Below are positions 37,199 to 46,598 of a stretch of 64,000 nucleotides of DNA, in pieces. Below the pieces are notes generated by a model that did no database searches, was not told the DNA's origin, and worked only from the letters and a program-made list of their open reading frames with translations. A program made the position numbers and the translations under genes. Numbering within the stretch: position 1 is the stretch's first letter; each line of letters starts with the position of its first letter. The stretch comes from Ruegeria atlantica (GTDB taxonomy: Bacteria; Pseudomonadota; Alphaproteobacteria; Rhodobacterales; Rhodobacteraceae), in NCBI RefSeq assembly GCF_013032455.1, contig NZ_WQCF01000008.1, positions 179,707-243,706 on the forward strand, written 5' to 3'.

Positions 37199-39487
37199 AT
37201 GAACAAGGCAATCACCGACGGCATCGTGTTCATGCCGCCTGCTTTTGCAAATGGCCTGAATGTGTGGTCCAGCGGCGACGGGACACCGGGCTCGCCTACT
37301 TATGATGGGTCAGGCACTGGCGCGTTCGTTCCGGCCGATGCCGATTTCGGTGGTTGCCTTGAAATCCTGAAGGTCGAAGCCCCCCAACGTCTGCGCTATA
37401 TGGGTCAGACGCCGCTGTTGCCTGGGTGCTATTTGCAGATCAAGGCGCGGGTGAAAGCCATCAGCGGTCCGTTGCCCGAAGTGCGCATTGCCGGTTGGGC
37501 TGGCGGCGCCGGAGACGCGCAGGTCGTGGGTGTGGTCGAACAGGGCCCTGCAACGCAACTTTCCGGTTATGGCACGGTGCATGAGATCACGGCCATTGTG
37601 GGTACTGGTCTGCGCCCCGGCGTGGACATGCCATGGGGGGTCGAGGCGCTGTATGGGCATTTTGGTCTGGATGTCGACGGCGCGAACGGGGCGGTGATCC
37701 GGGTCGACGATATCGAGATCACAGACGTCACCGGAGTATTCCTGCGCAACTTGATCAGTTTGGTCGACGTACGTGATTTTGGTGCCGTTGGCGACGGCGT
37801 CACAGATGACTCGACCGCGTTTGAGGCAGCGGATCAGGCCGCGAATGGGCGACGCGTCTTTGTGCCGTATGGCACATATTTTCTGGCGGAAAACACGTCG
37901 ATGACATCCGAGATGGATTTCGAGGGCACCGTTACAATGCCCCACGACAAGATGTTGCTGCTGACCAAGAATTTTGACCTACCAACCTATATCAACGCCT
38001 TCGGTGATGAAATGCTGGCGTTCAAAAAGGCGTTTCAGGCGCTGCTGAATAACTCGGACCACGAGTCGTTGGACATGGGCGGACGCAAAGTGTCGGTCTC
38101 AGAGCCTATCGACATGGCCGCGGCCGCCCCAAACCGACAAAGCGGCTTTTCCACTCGGCGCGTGATCCGCAATGGACAGTTCGACGTCAAAAGTAGCCCA
38201 GCCTGGGATACCGAGACATTCACTTCGGTCGCAACCTATAACCCGTCCGATCCAACCCGTTTGACCAACGTAGCCAACGTAGCCAACATTCCGGTTGGTG
38301 CGCTGGTGCAGGGTAGCGGGGTTGGACGCGAGATCTATGTCCTCTCCAAAAACGAAGGCGCGGGCGAGATCACGCTGAATGCGCCGATCTATGATGCCTC
38401 TGGTACGCAGACCTTCACTTTTCAGTCCTTCAAATACCTGCTGGATTTCAGCGGTTTCAGCACGCTGCGAAAATTCGGGATGGAAGAGATCGAGTTTCAG
38501 TGCAATGGCCGAAGCAGCGGTATCCGGTTGGCCCCGTCAGGCAGCACCTTTGCGATTTCGAACTGCTTCATCAGTCGCCCCAAAGACCGCGGGATCACCT
38601 CGATCGGGACAGGCTGTCAGGGCATGTTGATCGACAATTGCCAATTCCTGTCGACAGAAGAAAGTTTCAACGTTTCGGATCGTAAGTCCATTGCACTGAA
38701 CACCACGGCCAATGACGTAAAGCTGCGCCACAATCGAGCGGTCCGGTTCCTGCACTTTGCTGTTCTGGGCGGGACGAACAATATGATCCTGGGCAATCAC
38801 TTTTTCCAAGGTGACAGCATCCCGCAAGGTGTTCGCAGCGCTGGCCTGATCATGATCGGGACGTACAACAGCTCGACCATCTCTGAGAATTACGTCGATA
38901 ACTGTTTTGTGGAATGGACCAATGAACGGGATGCTGACCCAGTTTACACTGCTGGATTCTCGTTCAGCTCAATGGCTATCACCGACAATATCTTCTACTC
39001 GAGCGAAGTTGCCCCTTGGTTTAGCTGTCTCGTCATCCGTCCGCACGGGGCTGGGCATTTCCTGAACGGTGTCGTGGTGACCGGGAACAAGTTCCGTTCA
39101 ACGAGCGGAAATATTGATCGTGCGGAACGGGTGGACACCACCTTTGCCGATCTGAACCAACTTGCACACCGGGACGTGACGTTTGAGAACAACACCTTCC
39201 ACGGGGTCACAACGAAGGTTGCCAACCCACTGCGCGTTCGGCACACGCAAAGCTCGGCCTCCAGTGTTTGGGCGGTTCAGACTGCTGGTGGATTACCCTT
39301 CAACGGCTTTGCGCGCAGTTGCGATGCGGTCTCCGTTTTAGGACCTTTGAAAACGGTCTTTGGTTCGACCACATTTGGCACCCCTTACGCAGAGTTGGAA
39401 AAGGGTGCGGAAAAGGATGCCATCAACCTGCGCTGGCCCGAGTCTGTAAGCGGCGAAGTCTCAGCAATAATCCGAATGGAGCGCTAA
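37199..39487 (+). CDS. Pectate-lyase-fold / glycosyl hydrolase 28-related right-handed beta-helix protein
   Basis: A 762-aa protein. Residues about 1-185 form a beta-rich N-terminal domain, followed by VRDFGAVGDGVTDDSTAF near residue 195, the entry motif of the pectate lyase superfamily (phage tailspike and GH28-like). The remainder is rich in short strands with Asn and Gly, typical of a right-handed beta-helix. There is no signal peptide. Related proteins are frequent in Rhodobacteraceae; whether they act on cell-surface polysaccharide or as tail-fibre-like binders is not known. The ATG at 37199 follows GGGAAAGG. No phage genes are adjacent. Confidence 0.85.
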   Translation: MNKAITDGIVFMPPAFANGLNVWSSGDGTPGSPTYDGSGTGAFVPADADFGGCLEILKVEAPQRLRYMGQTPLLPGCYLQIKARVKAISGPLPEVRIAGWAGGAGDAQVVGVVEQGPATQLSGYGTVHEITAIVGTGLRPGVDMPWGVEALYGHFGLDVDGANGAVIRVDDIEITDVTGVFLRNLISLVDVRDFGAVGDGVTDDSTAFEAADQAANGRRVFVPYGTYFLAENTSMTSEMDFEGTVTMPHDKMLLLTKNFDLPTYINAFGDEMLAFKKAFQALLNNSDHESLDMGGRKVSVSEPIDMAAAAPNRQSGFSTRRVIRNGQFDVKSSPAWDTETFTSVATYNPSDPTRLTNVANVANIPVGALVQGSGVGREIYVLSKNEGAGEITLNAPIYDASGTQTFTFQSFKYLLDFSGFSTLRKFGMEEIEFQCNGRSSGIRLAPSGSTFAISNCFISRPKDRGITSIGTGCQGMLIDNCQFLSTEESFNVSDRKSIALNTTANDVKLRHNRAVRFLHFAVLGGTNNMILGNHFFQGDSIPQGVRSAGLIMIGTYNSSTISENYVDNCFVEWTNERDADPVYTAGFSFSSMAITDNIFYSSEVAPWFSCLVIRPHGAGHFLNGVVVTGNKFRSTSGNIDRAERVDTTFADLNQLAHRDVTFENNTFHGVTTKVANPLRVRHTQSSASSVWAVQTAGGLPFNGFARSCDAVSVLGPLKTVFGSTTFGTPYAELEKGAEKDAINLRWPESVSGEVSAIIRMER

Positions 39488-39531
39488 CCAAATGTTGGCG
39501 AGCCGTACTTGACGTAATTGGTTCGCTTTGT

Positions 39532-40194
39532 TCAGAATTCACTCCACAGCGCAAGTTTCAGGCCCGTATCAGTGCGGGCCTGATTGCGTTCAAGGCCCAG
39601 AACCCATGTGATCCTACTGTCTTGTGGGCGGATCATGATTGAAGGGCGTGCTTTCCAAAATAGCGGTCTGTCAGGAGTATAAGCTGTTTCGACTTGAATC
39701 AGAGGATTCAGCAGCCGATCTGCAGACAAACCCGCCGTGAAGTCCAGCTTGCGAAACACCGCATCATGTGTGCGGTTTTCAACGGCAGTATCTACTGCCA
39801 CCCAGCCATTTCCCCAGCCGGTCTGGAACCCTTTGCCATAAGACAGGGTCACCTTGTACAACGCCCAGGCGTTTCGATACCTGTGATGAGCACCGGCCCC
39901 AAACTCAACGGCAAAACGCCCCCTGTTGCCGAAATCGGCAACAGGGAGGCGGGCAAACAAAAGCGCATGGCCATAGAGGTCTCGGTTCTCCTCGATATCC
40001 AGTCCGATTGTCAGACCGGGCCTGTACCCAAATTCCGCATAGACGGCAGTTTTGTAGTCATACATGCCATTGGGGTCTTCAAACGCGGTTACCGAGGCCG
40101 CAGTGAATGCCTGATCCTTCTCGCGCAGCCAAGCGCCCGGCCAAACCGGGGACGCGGCGAGCAGCAGTAAAATAAAACAGATGACCCGGCTCAT
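39532..40194 (-). CDS. Hypothetical exported protein, probable beta-barrel
   Basis: A 220-aa protein with a signal peptide (residues about 1-20, ending PVWPGA) and a body of alternating aromatic and polar residues (FAVEFGAGAHHRYRNAWALYKVTLSYGKGF) ending in Phe, which is what an outer-membrane beta-barrel looks like. No family name can be given. The ATG at 40194 gives the best signal peptide; another ATG lies 21 bases upstream. Neither has a good ribosome site. Confidence 0.7.
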   Translation of the reverse strand: MSRVICFILLLLAASPVWPGAWLREKDQAFTAASVTAFEDPNGMYDYKTAVYAEFGYRPGLTIGLDIEENRDLYGHALLFARLPVADFGNRGRFAVEFGAGAHHRYRNAWALYKVTLSYGKGFQTGWGNGWVAVDTAVENRTHDAVFRKLDFTAGLSADRLLNPLIQVETAYTPDRPLFWKARPSIMIRPQDSRITWVLGLERNQARTDTGLKLALWSEF

Positions 40195-40340
40195 GCGCGC
40201 AGCATCAACCAGCATGGTTAACCAATGGTTAGTTTTCTGCTCACTATTTAAAGCCCAATAAAAGATCCCGAATGCGGAAAGGAAACGCGAGACCTTTCCA
40301 AATCCTGTGTTAGGCTTGCAGAAAATAAGGGAGAATCCAG

Positions 40341-40667
40341 ATGCCGAAAATTTCCAAGAATGCGAGTGTCCAGACTGTCATCACCACATTCGAAATGACC
40401 CCGGGCACTTGCCACGATCTTTTAGAGGCGCTGACCGATGCCTATGCCGAGTTTATCTCAAAACAACCTGGCTTCATTTCAGCCGGGCTGCATGTGAATG
40501 ACGCGCAGACGCGGATTGCCAACTACTCGCAATGGGAGCGTCGCGAGGATTTTTTGGCCATGCTGCGCACCCCTGAGATGCGCGACCGTAACCGCAAGAT
40601 CAACGAACTGTGCAAGAGCTTTGAGCCGGTGATGTATGACGTTGCAGAAACTTTCGGCAGTTCCTGA
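40341..40667 (+). CDS. Antibiotic biosynthesis monooxygenase (ABM) domain protein
   Basis: A 108-aa single-domain protein of the dimeric ferredoxin-like fold. The pattern QPGFISAGLHVN followed by IANYSQWERREDFLAM and a conserved C-terminal SFEPVMYDV is typical of ABM-type small oxygenases and heme-degrading relatives. The substrate cannot be told. A strong AGGGAGA ribosome site precedes the ATG. Confidence 0.8.
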   Translation: MPKISKNASVQTVITTFEMTPGTCHDLLEALTDAYAEFISKQPGFISAGLHVNDAQTRIANYSQWERREDFLAMLRTPEMRDRNRKINELCKSFEPVMYDVAETFGSS

Positions 40668-40731
40668 CCTGGATCAAGGCCACGCTGCGCGGATCCGCCG
40701 ATGATTGACCGGCTAAACAGAGGTGCGTGTC

Positions 40732-41139
40732 ATGTATCACAACATACTTGTTCCAATTTCTTTTGATGCTGAACGGGATATTTCTGGCCCGCTGAAACTG
40801 GCCGAGATTCTGGCGACACCTGACGCTCAGGTGACCCTGTTGCATGTGGTTGAGCATATTCCGAACTATGCGATTTCCTATATGCCACCCGAATACCTGA
40901 CCGAAGCCCGCAAGGCGCTTCAGGCCGAGTTGGATGATCTGGCGTCCAAGCTGCCAAATGCCACCGGTGTGGTAATCGAAGGGCATTCCGGGCGTACAAT
41001 TCTGGATTGGGCTGAAGCCCACAAACCTGATCTGATCATCATGGCGTCGCACCGCCCCGGTATGCAGGATCTTCTGCTGGGATCGACTACGAACCATGTG
41101 GTCCGTCACGCGGCCTGCGCGGTTCATGTGGTACGCTGA
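40732..41139 (+). CDS. Universal stress protein, UspA family
   Basis: A 135-aa single USP domain. It starts MYHNILVPISFDAE with the nucleotide-contact Asp, and has the G-2x-G-9x-G-like C-terminal loop MQDLLLGSTTNHVVRHAACAVHVV, which suggests ATP binding. The ATG at 40732 follows AGAGG; a GTG at 40723 is also in frame. Confidence 0.9.
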   Translation: MYHNILVPISFDAERDISGPLKLAEILATPDAQVTLLHVVEHIPNYAISYMPPEYLTEARKALQAELDDLASKLPNATGVVIEGHSGRTILDWAEAHKPDLIIMASHRPGMQDLLLGSTTNHVVRHAACAVHVVR

Positions 41140-41303
41140 TCAGCTCGCAAGCCATTGCGCGGACGGAAGCGACCGGGAATGGCATTGATATGTGTGGAAC
41201 CGGGTAAATTGGCTGTCATAGAGAAAGCCCTATCCCGCGCTTCGAACAAGCTGTGTTGTCGCGTAGCCTCGTGTTCGCCAAAAATTTGGGGTAATATGGC
41301 TGA

Positions 41304-41726
41304 ATGTCATCCCGGAAGCCTTCGCTAAATCCTCTTTTCAAAGACTTTAGCGCTTCAGACCGCCATAAACGGGCCGAGGTCGCGCGCAAACGCGCCCTGT
41401 CACCGCTGCGTATTTTTTTGATGATCATGATGCTGCCGGTAACAACTGCGGTCATTGCCATGGGCGTGTTCATTCGAACTTCTGAGTTTGAGCGGGAAGA
41501 GGCCGTGATTCATCTGATTGCGCTGGCAGGGTGCGAGGCCATTGCCCCCATCGCCCCAGGCCCATTTTTGGTCGGAGAGCCCGGCTATCACCCGCGCAAT
41601 GATCCAGATGGTGATGGGGTAGCCTGTGGTACGGTCGCTGCGCCGCTTCAATCAAATACGACAGAACAACAGCCGGAAACCTCGCGGCCCCGAACGGTGG
41701 GTGGCGCCAAGTTCGTGCGCCCCTGA
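41304..41726 (+). CDS. Excalibur calcium-binding domain protein with one membrane segment
   Basis: A 140-aa protein: a basic N-terminal 35 residues, one membrane helix at about 36-55, and an extracytoplasmic tail with the Excalibur motif (DPDGDGVAC, an EF-hand-like DxDxDG loop with a paired Cys) near residue 100. The small domain is usually attached to surface nucleases or anchors; here it is alone. Role unknown. Confidence 0.75.
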   Translation: MSSRKPSLNPLFKDFSASDRHKRAEVARKRALSPLRIFLMIMMLPVTTAVIAMGVFIRTSEFEREEAVIHLIALAGCEAIAPIAPGPFLVGEPGYHPRNDPDGDGVACGTVAAPLQSNTTEQQPETSRPRTVGGAKFVRP

Positions 41727-41824
41727 CCCGTTTCTAAGAGAATCCACATGACTGTGATACACTGCGCCCGACGCGCCGTTTTGGCCGTCATAGGGGGGAC
41801 ATCGCCCAGATAGCGAGGAAAATC

Positions 41825-42115
41825 ATGTTTGCACGCGTTACCCAATATAAAATGAAGCCTGGCACGCGCGACGAGGCCACGGCAAAGCTGAATGACCTGA
41901 AAGCCGAAATTATGGGCATGCCGGGCATGCATTGCTTTACCAATGTGATGAACGAGGATGGCAGTGGCTTTGTAGTCTCGGTGGTGGAAAGTGAAGAAAC
42001 CTCGAACGCAAACGCGCCCAAAGTGGCAGAGATTTGGGGACAATTTGCAGAGTATCTGGAAGGCCCGCCATCGCCCGTCGGGTATGACGTGGTGGCGCAT
42101 TGGCACACGGGATAA
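41825..42115 (+). CDS. ABM-like dimeric alpha/beta-barrel protein
   Basis: A 96-aa protein starting MFARVTQYKMKPGTRDEATAKL, the pattern of the ABM/dimeric alpha-beta barrel superfamily. It is distinct from the ABM gene at 40341. The ATG has a GAGGAA site. No pathway context. Confidence 0.75.
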   Translation: MFARVTQYKMKPGTRDEATAKLNDLKAEIMGMPGMHCFTNVMNEDGSGFVVSVVESEETSNANAPKVAEIWGQFAEYLEGPPSPVGYDVVAHWHTG

Positions 42116-42128
42116 GGTTTTGAGATTT

Positions 42129-42150
42129 GGGCAACCTTAACAGGTTGCCC
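42129..42150 (+). terminator. Hairpin without T run between the ABM-like and MmcQ-like genes
   Basis: Perfect 9-bp stem GGGCAACCT / AGGTTGCCC with loop TAAC, 14 bases after the ABM-like stop. The lack of a following T tract makes termination uncertain; it may protect the 3' end of the message. Confidence 0.5.
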
Positions 42151-42179
42151 TGGCTAGGATTGAAAGCCAAGATCGGGCC

Positions 42180-42533
42180 ATGACCCGCGATGAATTCAAC
42201 ACGTTCTGCGCCAGCCTCAAGGCCACGTGTAACGTGGTGCAATGGGGTAATGCGGATGTGTGGAAGGTGGGTGGTAAGGTCTTTGCAATCTGTGGATGGA
42301 ACGACGGGCGCGATGCCTTCACCTTCAAAGCCACCGATCTGGCCTTTGAGGTCCTGAGCGATGAGCCCGGCATCCGCCCCGCGCCCTATCTGGCCTCGCG
42401 GGGAATGAAATGGCTGCAGGTCTATGAGGAACGCGGCATGTCCGACGCCTCACTGCGGGATCACATTGTTACGTCTTATGATCTGGTCGTGGCCAAGCTG
42501 ACCAAGAAGCTGCGGGCGGAGCTTGGGGTTTAG
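42180..42533 (+). CDS. MmcQ/YjbR family protein
   Basis: A 117-aa protein of the YjbR/CyaY-like fold, recognised by the start MTRDEFNTFCASL, the GGKVFAIC strand and the C-terminal LRDHIVTSYDLVVAKLTKKLR. The family is often annotated as DNA-binding but its role is not settled. Confidence 0.85.
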   Translation: MTRDEFNTFCASLKATCNVVQWGNADVWKVGGKVFAICGWNDGRDAFTFKATDLAFEVLSDEPGIRPAPYLASRGMKWLQVYEERGMSDASLRDHIVTSYDLVVAKLTKKLRAELGV

Positions 42534-42690
42534 TCGTTCACGGCCAGTTTGAAAGCGCTGACGGATTTTCAGTAGAGCTGCGCCAAGTCCTCGGCCAGTA
42601 CCACGCGCGCGCCGCGCACCCGGTGAATGGCGCTTTGGACCTCATGCGTGCTGGGCAAGGTGCAAGGGTGGAGTGTGGCTGGGGTGTAGG

Positions 42691-42760
42691 GTGTAGGATG
42701 GGTGATTTCACCCATCATTGTGCACCATCAAAAAGATGGGTGCGAGCACCCATCCTACAC
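42691..42760. repeat. REP-like double palindrome, copy 2 (3' side of the Mrr-like gene)
   Basis: Outer arms GTGTAGGATGGGTG (42691-42704) and CACCCATCCTACAC (42747-42760) are a perfect 14-bp inverted repeat. Inside, two hairpins GATGGGTG-N4-CACCCATC stand next to each other, giving a REP doublet (BIME-like). Such GTAGGATGGG-type repeats are familiar from REP elements mobilised by RAYT transposases, but no RAYT gene is in this window. The right end lies 3 bases from the stop of the restriction-endonuclease gene. The rest of the gap 42534-42690 shows nothing recognisable. Confidence 0.8.
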
Positions 42761-42763
42761 ACG

Positions 42764-43366
42764 CTACGATTTCTTCTGGATTTCTTTCATCCATTCAATC
42801 AAGTCTAACCCATTTCTAAGTTCGAGCTTATTCCCAAGGAATTCTTTCCATTCGTTTCGCACCCGAGGCGCAAAATCTGACGTTGTAGTAACCACAGCCT
42901 TGGAAGCATCTTTTTCTCTAAAGAGTGTTCCCATCATCGCTCTAACATCGTTTGCAGATACAAGTTTCCCCTTACTAAACGCTTTGCACTGATCAAGAAC
43001 TCTAACTGTCAAGAGACCGTGTTTTTCGGCAATGATATCGCGCCCAAGGTCCCCGCTAGGAGGCGTTAACACGACTTTGTCAAAACCTGCTTTCTCGTAG
43101 GCTCCTGCAATGAACTCTTCGAAAACGCGATGGTTTTGTGAGAACTCGTAGAGCAATTCCGGGTTTTTTCTAAGTTGATCGAAAATAGACTGCCAAGGGT
43201 TGATCAGAGCTTTGACAATGCGTCCATCCTCAACAGTTGCCACAACGTCTAAAAGCTCCATTGGCAGAACAAGATCATGGGAAAGTCCTTCCAATGTTTC
43301 TCTTGTCACCGCAGGCGCGGAGTTATTAGTAAGCCCCAAGCCTAACCCTAAAGACAATCCTGGCAT
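42764..43366 (-). CDS. Mrr-like restriction endonuclease fold protein
   Basis: A 200-aa protein with a PD-(D/E)xK nuclease core of the Mrr type: AGFDKVVLTPPSGDLGRD (D110) followed by DQCK (Q126, K128), then a helix VSANDVRAMMG as in Mrr_cat domains. The N-terminus is an unusual Gly-Leu run (GLSLGLGLGLTNN). It is more AT-rich than its neighbours. The ATG at 43366 comes two bases after the uvrB stop, so it depends on uvrB transcription. No methyltransferase or specificity gene is adjacent. A defence role (for example against modified DNA) is possible but inferred. Confidence 0.75.
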   Translation of the reverse strand: MPGLSLGLGLGLTNNSAPAVTRETLEGLSHDLVLPMELLDVVATVEDGRIVKALINPWQSIFDQLRKNPELLYEFSQNHRVFEEFIAGAYEKAGFDKVVLTPPSGDLGRDIIAEKHGLLTVRVLDQCKAFSKGKLVSANDVRAMMGTLFREKDASKAVVTTTSDFAPRVRNEWKEFLGNKLELRNGLDLIEWMKEIQKKS

Positions 43367-43368
43367 AT

Positions 43369-45555
43369 TTACCGCTTCCGCCGCTTCACATTCCCACCCC
43401 TTTGCCCCGGCCGTCCAGCCGTTGACCGTCCACGCGATTTCACCGCGTCTTCCGAGGCTTTCTCGACCGCCCATTGACGAGCCATGGGGTCGTCGGCGAC
43501 GGCCAGATCGACCGCTTCGAGGCGCTTGATCTCATCCCGGATGTTGGCGGCCTCTTCGAATTCCAGGTTCTCGGCGGCCTTGCGCATTTGTTCGCGCAGA
43601 CCGTCCAGATGGGCTTCCAAATTCGCACCGTGCATCGGTTTGTCGATGGTGGCGGTGACGCGGTTCATGTCGACGTCGCCTTCGTAGAGACCGGCCAGAA
43701 CGTCCTCGACATTCTTTTTCACCGTCTCAGGCGTGATGCCATGTTCCTCGTTATAGGCGAGCTGTTTGGCGCGGCGGCGGTTGGTTTCCTCCAAAGCGCG
43801 TTCCATGGAACCGGTGATCTTGTCGGCATACATGATCACCCGCCCATCAGCATTACGCGCGGCACGGCCGATGGTCTGGATCAGCGAGGTTTCCGAGCGC
43901 AGGAACCCCTCTTTGTCGGCGTCCAGAATGGCGACCAGCCCGCATTCCGGGATGTCGAGCCCTTCGCGCAGCAGGTTGATCCCCACCAGCACGTCGAAGG
44001 CCCCCAGCCGCAGGTCGCGCAGGATTTCGATGCGTTCCAGCGTGTCGATATCCGAGTGCATGTAGCGGACTTTGATGCCCTGTTCGTGCAGGTATTCGGT
44101 CAGGTCCTCGGCCATGCGTTTGGTCAGCGTTGTCACCAGCGTGCGGAATCCGTTGGCGGCCACCTTGCGCACCTCGTCCAGCAGGTCGTCCACCTGCATG
44201 GATACGGGGCGGATTTCAACTTCGGGGTCCAGTAGCCCGGTGGGGCGGATGACCTGTTCGGTAAAGACGCCGCCGGTCTGTTCGATCTCCCACTTCGCAG
44301 GCGTGGCCGAGACGAAGACCGATTGCGGGCGCATGGCGTCCCATTCCTCGAACTTGAGGGGGCGGTTATCCATGCACGACGGCAGGCGGAACCCGTGCTC
44401 GGCCAGCGTGAACTTGCGCCGATAGTCGCCCCGGTACATGCCACCGATCTGAGGCACGCTGACGTGGGATTCGTCGGCAAAGACGATGGCATTGTCGGGG
44501 ATGAATTCGAACAGGGTTGGGGGCGGTTCGCCCGGTGCGCGGCCCGTGAGGTAGCGCGAATAGTTCTCGATCCCATTGCAGACGCCGGTAGCCTCAAGCA
44601 TTTCCAGATCGAAATTGGTGCGCTGTTCGAGACGTTGCGCTTCCAGCAGCTTGCCTTCGCCGACCAGTTGGTCCAGCCGCATGCGGAGTTCCTTTTTGAT
44701 GCCAATGATCGCCTGCTGCATGGTCGGTTTCGGCGTCACGTAGTGAGAATTCGCGTAGACCCGGATCTGCTCCATCGTGTCGGTCTTTTCGCCGGTCAGC
44801 GGGTCGAATTCGGTGATCTGTTCCAGTTCTTCCCCGAAGAATGACAGCTTCCACGCGCGATCCTCAAGGTGGGCGGGCCAGATTTCCAGCGAATCGCCGC
44901 GCACCCGGAAGGATCCCCGCTGAAACGCCTGATCGTTGCGGCGGTATTGCTGGGCCACCAGATCGGCTATCACCTGCCGCTGGTCATAGTCCTTGCCGAC
45001 CTTCAGGTCCTGCGTCATCGCCCCGTAGGTCTCGACCGAGCCGATGCCGTAGATGCAGGACACCGAGGCGACGATGATCACGTCATCGCGTTCCAGCAAG
45101 GCTCGCGTGGCCGAGTGGCGCATCCGGTCGATCTGTTCGTTGATCTGCGATTCTTTCTCGATATACGTGTCCGAGCGCGGCACATAGGCCTCGGGCTGGT
45201 AGTAGTCGTAGTAGGAGACGAAATACTCGACCGAGTTTTCCGGGAAGAAGCCCCTGAACTCACCATATAACTGCGCCGCCAGCGTCTTGTTGGGGGCAAG
45301 GATGATGGCGGGGCGCTGGGTTTCCTCGATCACCTTGGCCATGGTGAAGGTCTTACCCGTACCCGTCGCGCCCAGCAGAACCTGATCGCGTTCACCGTCC
45401 AGAACACCGCCTGCCAGTTCCTTGATCGCGGTTGGCTGGTCGCCCGCGGGGGAGAACTCGGTGTGCATGACGAATGCCTTTCCGCCCTCAAGTTTCAGGC
45501 GGGCGCGGACATCTTCGGCGGTCAGCTGGGTCTTGTCGGAATGAGCGTAAGCCAT
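43369..45555 (-). CDS. uvrB: Excinuclease ABC subunit B
   Basis: Damage-verification helicase of nucleotide excision repair; 728 aa. Walker A is GATGTGKTF near residue 68, the DEAD-box variant is DESH near residue 365, and the C-terminal UVR domain ([24 protein letters not shown]) that binds UvrC is present near residues 655-690, followed by a basic tail. A candidate LexA box lies 30 bases upstream of the start. It ends CGG-TAA directly before the Mrr-like gene. Confidence 0.97.
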   Translation of the reverse strand: MAYAHSDKTQLTAEDVRARLKLEGGKAFVMHTEFSPAGDQPTAIKELAGGVLDGERDQVLLGATGTGKTFTMAKVIEETQRPAIILAPNKTLAAQLYGEFRGFFPENSVEYFVSYYDYYQPEAYVPRSDTYIEKESQINEQIDRMRHSATRALLERDDVIIVASVSCIYGIGSVETYGAMTQDLKVGKDYDQRQVIADLVAQQYRRNDQAFQRGSFRVRGDSLEIWPAHLEDRAWKLSFFGEELEQITEFDPLTGEKTDTMEQIRVYANSHYVTPKPTMQQAIIGIKKELRMRLDQLVGEGKLLEAQRLEQRTNFDLEMLEATGVCNGIENYSRYLTGRAPGEPPPTLFEFIPDNAIVFADESHVSVPQIGGMYRGDYRRKFTLAEHGFRLPSCMDNRPLKFEEWDAMRPQSVFVSATPAKWEIEQTGGVFTEQVIRPTGLLDPEVEIRPVSMQVDDLLDEVRKVAANGFRTLVTTLTKRMAEDLTEYLHEQGIKVRYMHSDIDTLERIEILRDLRLGAFDVLVGINLLREGLDIPECGLVAILDADKEGFLRSETSLIQTIGRAARNADGRVIMYADKITGSMERALEETNRRRAKQLAYNEEHGITPETVKKNVEDVLAGLYEGDVDMNRVTATIDKPMHGANLEAHLDGLREQMRKAAENLEFEEAANIRDEIKRLEAVDLAVADDPMARQWAVEKASEDAVKSRGRSTAGRPGQRGGNVKRRKR

Positions 45556-45584
45556 CAGGGGAGATTCCTTTCGCGCCTGATTTT

Positions 45585-45599
45585 GATCTGTTTTTGTTC
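45585..45599. promoter_or_regulatory. Candidate LexA (SOS) box before uvrB
   Basis: Reads GATC-N7-GTTC on the plus strand, one mismatch from the direct repeat GTTC-N7-GTTC known for alphaproteobacterial LexA. It sits 30-44 bases upstream of the uvrB start, a sensible place for repression. Confidence 0.45.
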
Positions 45600-45708
45600 T
45601 TGTTCAAGGGGGCATTTCAAACGCTCTAAGTTGCGACAATTGCGGACTTGTCCACGCCGCGTGTCTGGCGCATAAACACCCCTAGCCAAGTGAGTACGGA
45701 GAGGCGAC

Positions 45709-46020
45709 ATGCGCGCACGGATTTACCAGCCTTCGCGAAACGCGATGACCTCGGGGATGGCCAAGACCCGCAAGTGGGTGCTGGAATATGCCCCCGCGAC
45801 TGCGCGTGAGGTGGATCCGCTGATGGGCTGGACCTCGTCGAACGACACGCAGACTCAGGTGCGCCTCAAGTTCGACACCAAGGAAGAGGCGCTGGACTAC
45901 GCCAAGGACAATGGGATCGACGCGCAGGTCAGCGAACCGCACAAGCGCAAGCCCAACCTGCGCGCACGTGGCTATGGTGAGAATTTCGCCACCGACCGGC
46001 GCGCGCCCTGGACCCACTGA
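45709..46020 (+). CDS. NDUFS4-like NADH dehydrogenase (complex I) accessory subunit
   Basis: A 103-aa protein of the ETC complex I NDUFS4/18-kDa family, shared by mitochondria and alphaproteobacteria. Recognised by [16 protein letters not shown], the TRKWVLEY strand and the C-terminal [23 protein letters not shown]. It binds at the N-module side of complex I. The nuo operon is not in this window. Confidence 0.9.
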   Translation: MRARIYQPSRNAMTSGMAKTRKWVLEYAPATAREVDPLMGWTSSNDTQTQVRLKFDTKEEALDYAKDNGIDAQVSEPHKRKPNLRARGYGENFATDRRAPWTH

Positions 46021-46021
46021 A

Positions 46022-46498
46022 TTGATCGACATCCGTGAGGCTGATCCGACCTCGGACGAGCTGCGCCCGGTGGTTGAGGCGCATTTTGCCCATAGCGAAA
46101 CCGCTGGCCCTGTGGAAAGCAATCACACCATGGATGCCAAGGCGCTGGCCGGGCCGGGGATTCGATTCTGGGCCATGTATGAAGCCGATCAGCCCGTAGG
46201 TTGTGGCGCGCTCAAGGCGTTGCCGGATGGCACGGCCGAGGTGAAATCGGTGCATATTCTGGCGCAGGCACGTGGGCGCGGTCTGGCACGCAAGATGATG
46301 GTACATCTGGCCGATCTGGCCCGAACCGACGGGATCTCTGCATTGGTTCTGGAAACCGGCGCGGCGCATCTGCCAGAGTATGACGCGGCCCGTAAACTCT
46401 ATGAGGCGCTGGGATATTCCTATTGCGGGCCGATCTACGGATACGAGGCCGATCCAAACAGCGCCTTCATGCGCTTGGGTCTTGAACCCCGCCCGTAA
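46022..46498 (+). CDS. GNAT family N-acetyltransferase
   Basis: A 158-aa acetyltransferase. The acetyl-CoA loop is QARGRGLARKMM (R/Q-x-x-G-x-G/A) near residue 85, with a C-terminal LYEALGYSYCGPIYGY block. The start is probably TTG at 46022, one base after the stop of the NDUFS4-like gene, giving translational coupling; no ATG fits. Target unknown. Confidence 0.8.
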   Translation: MIDIREADPTSDELRPVVEAHFAHSETAGPVESNHTMDAKALAGPGIRFWAMYEADQPVGCGALKALPDGTAEVKSVHILAQARGRGLARKMMVHLADLARTDGISALVLETGAAHLPEYDAARKLYEALGYSYCGPIYGYEADPNSAFMRLGLEPRP

Positions 46499-46519
46499 AA
46501 ACCGCAAGAAGGGCACAGC

Positions 46520-46596
46520 GGTCCCTTAGCTCAACTGGATAGAGCAGCTGACTTCTAATCAGCAGGTTGAGGGTTCGAGTCCTTCAGGGATCGCCA
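46520..46596 (+). tRNA. tRNA-Arg (UCU)
   Basis: Folds as a full cloverleaf: acceptor GGTCCCT / AGGGATC with one G-U pair, D arm starting AGCTCAACTGGATAGAGC, anticodon stem GCTGA / TCAGC with loop CTTCTAA (anticodon UCU), T loop TTCGAGT, discriminator G and encoded CCA. Confidence 0.95.
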
Positions 46597-46598
46597 AC

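Noticed and set aside
37199..39487. Prophage tail-fibre locus
   Set aside because: The beta-helix protein resembles tailspikes, but no other phage gene is near and such proteins are common as stand-alone genes in this family of bacteria.
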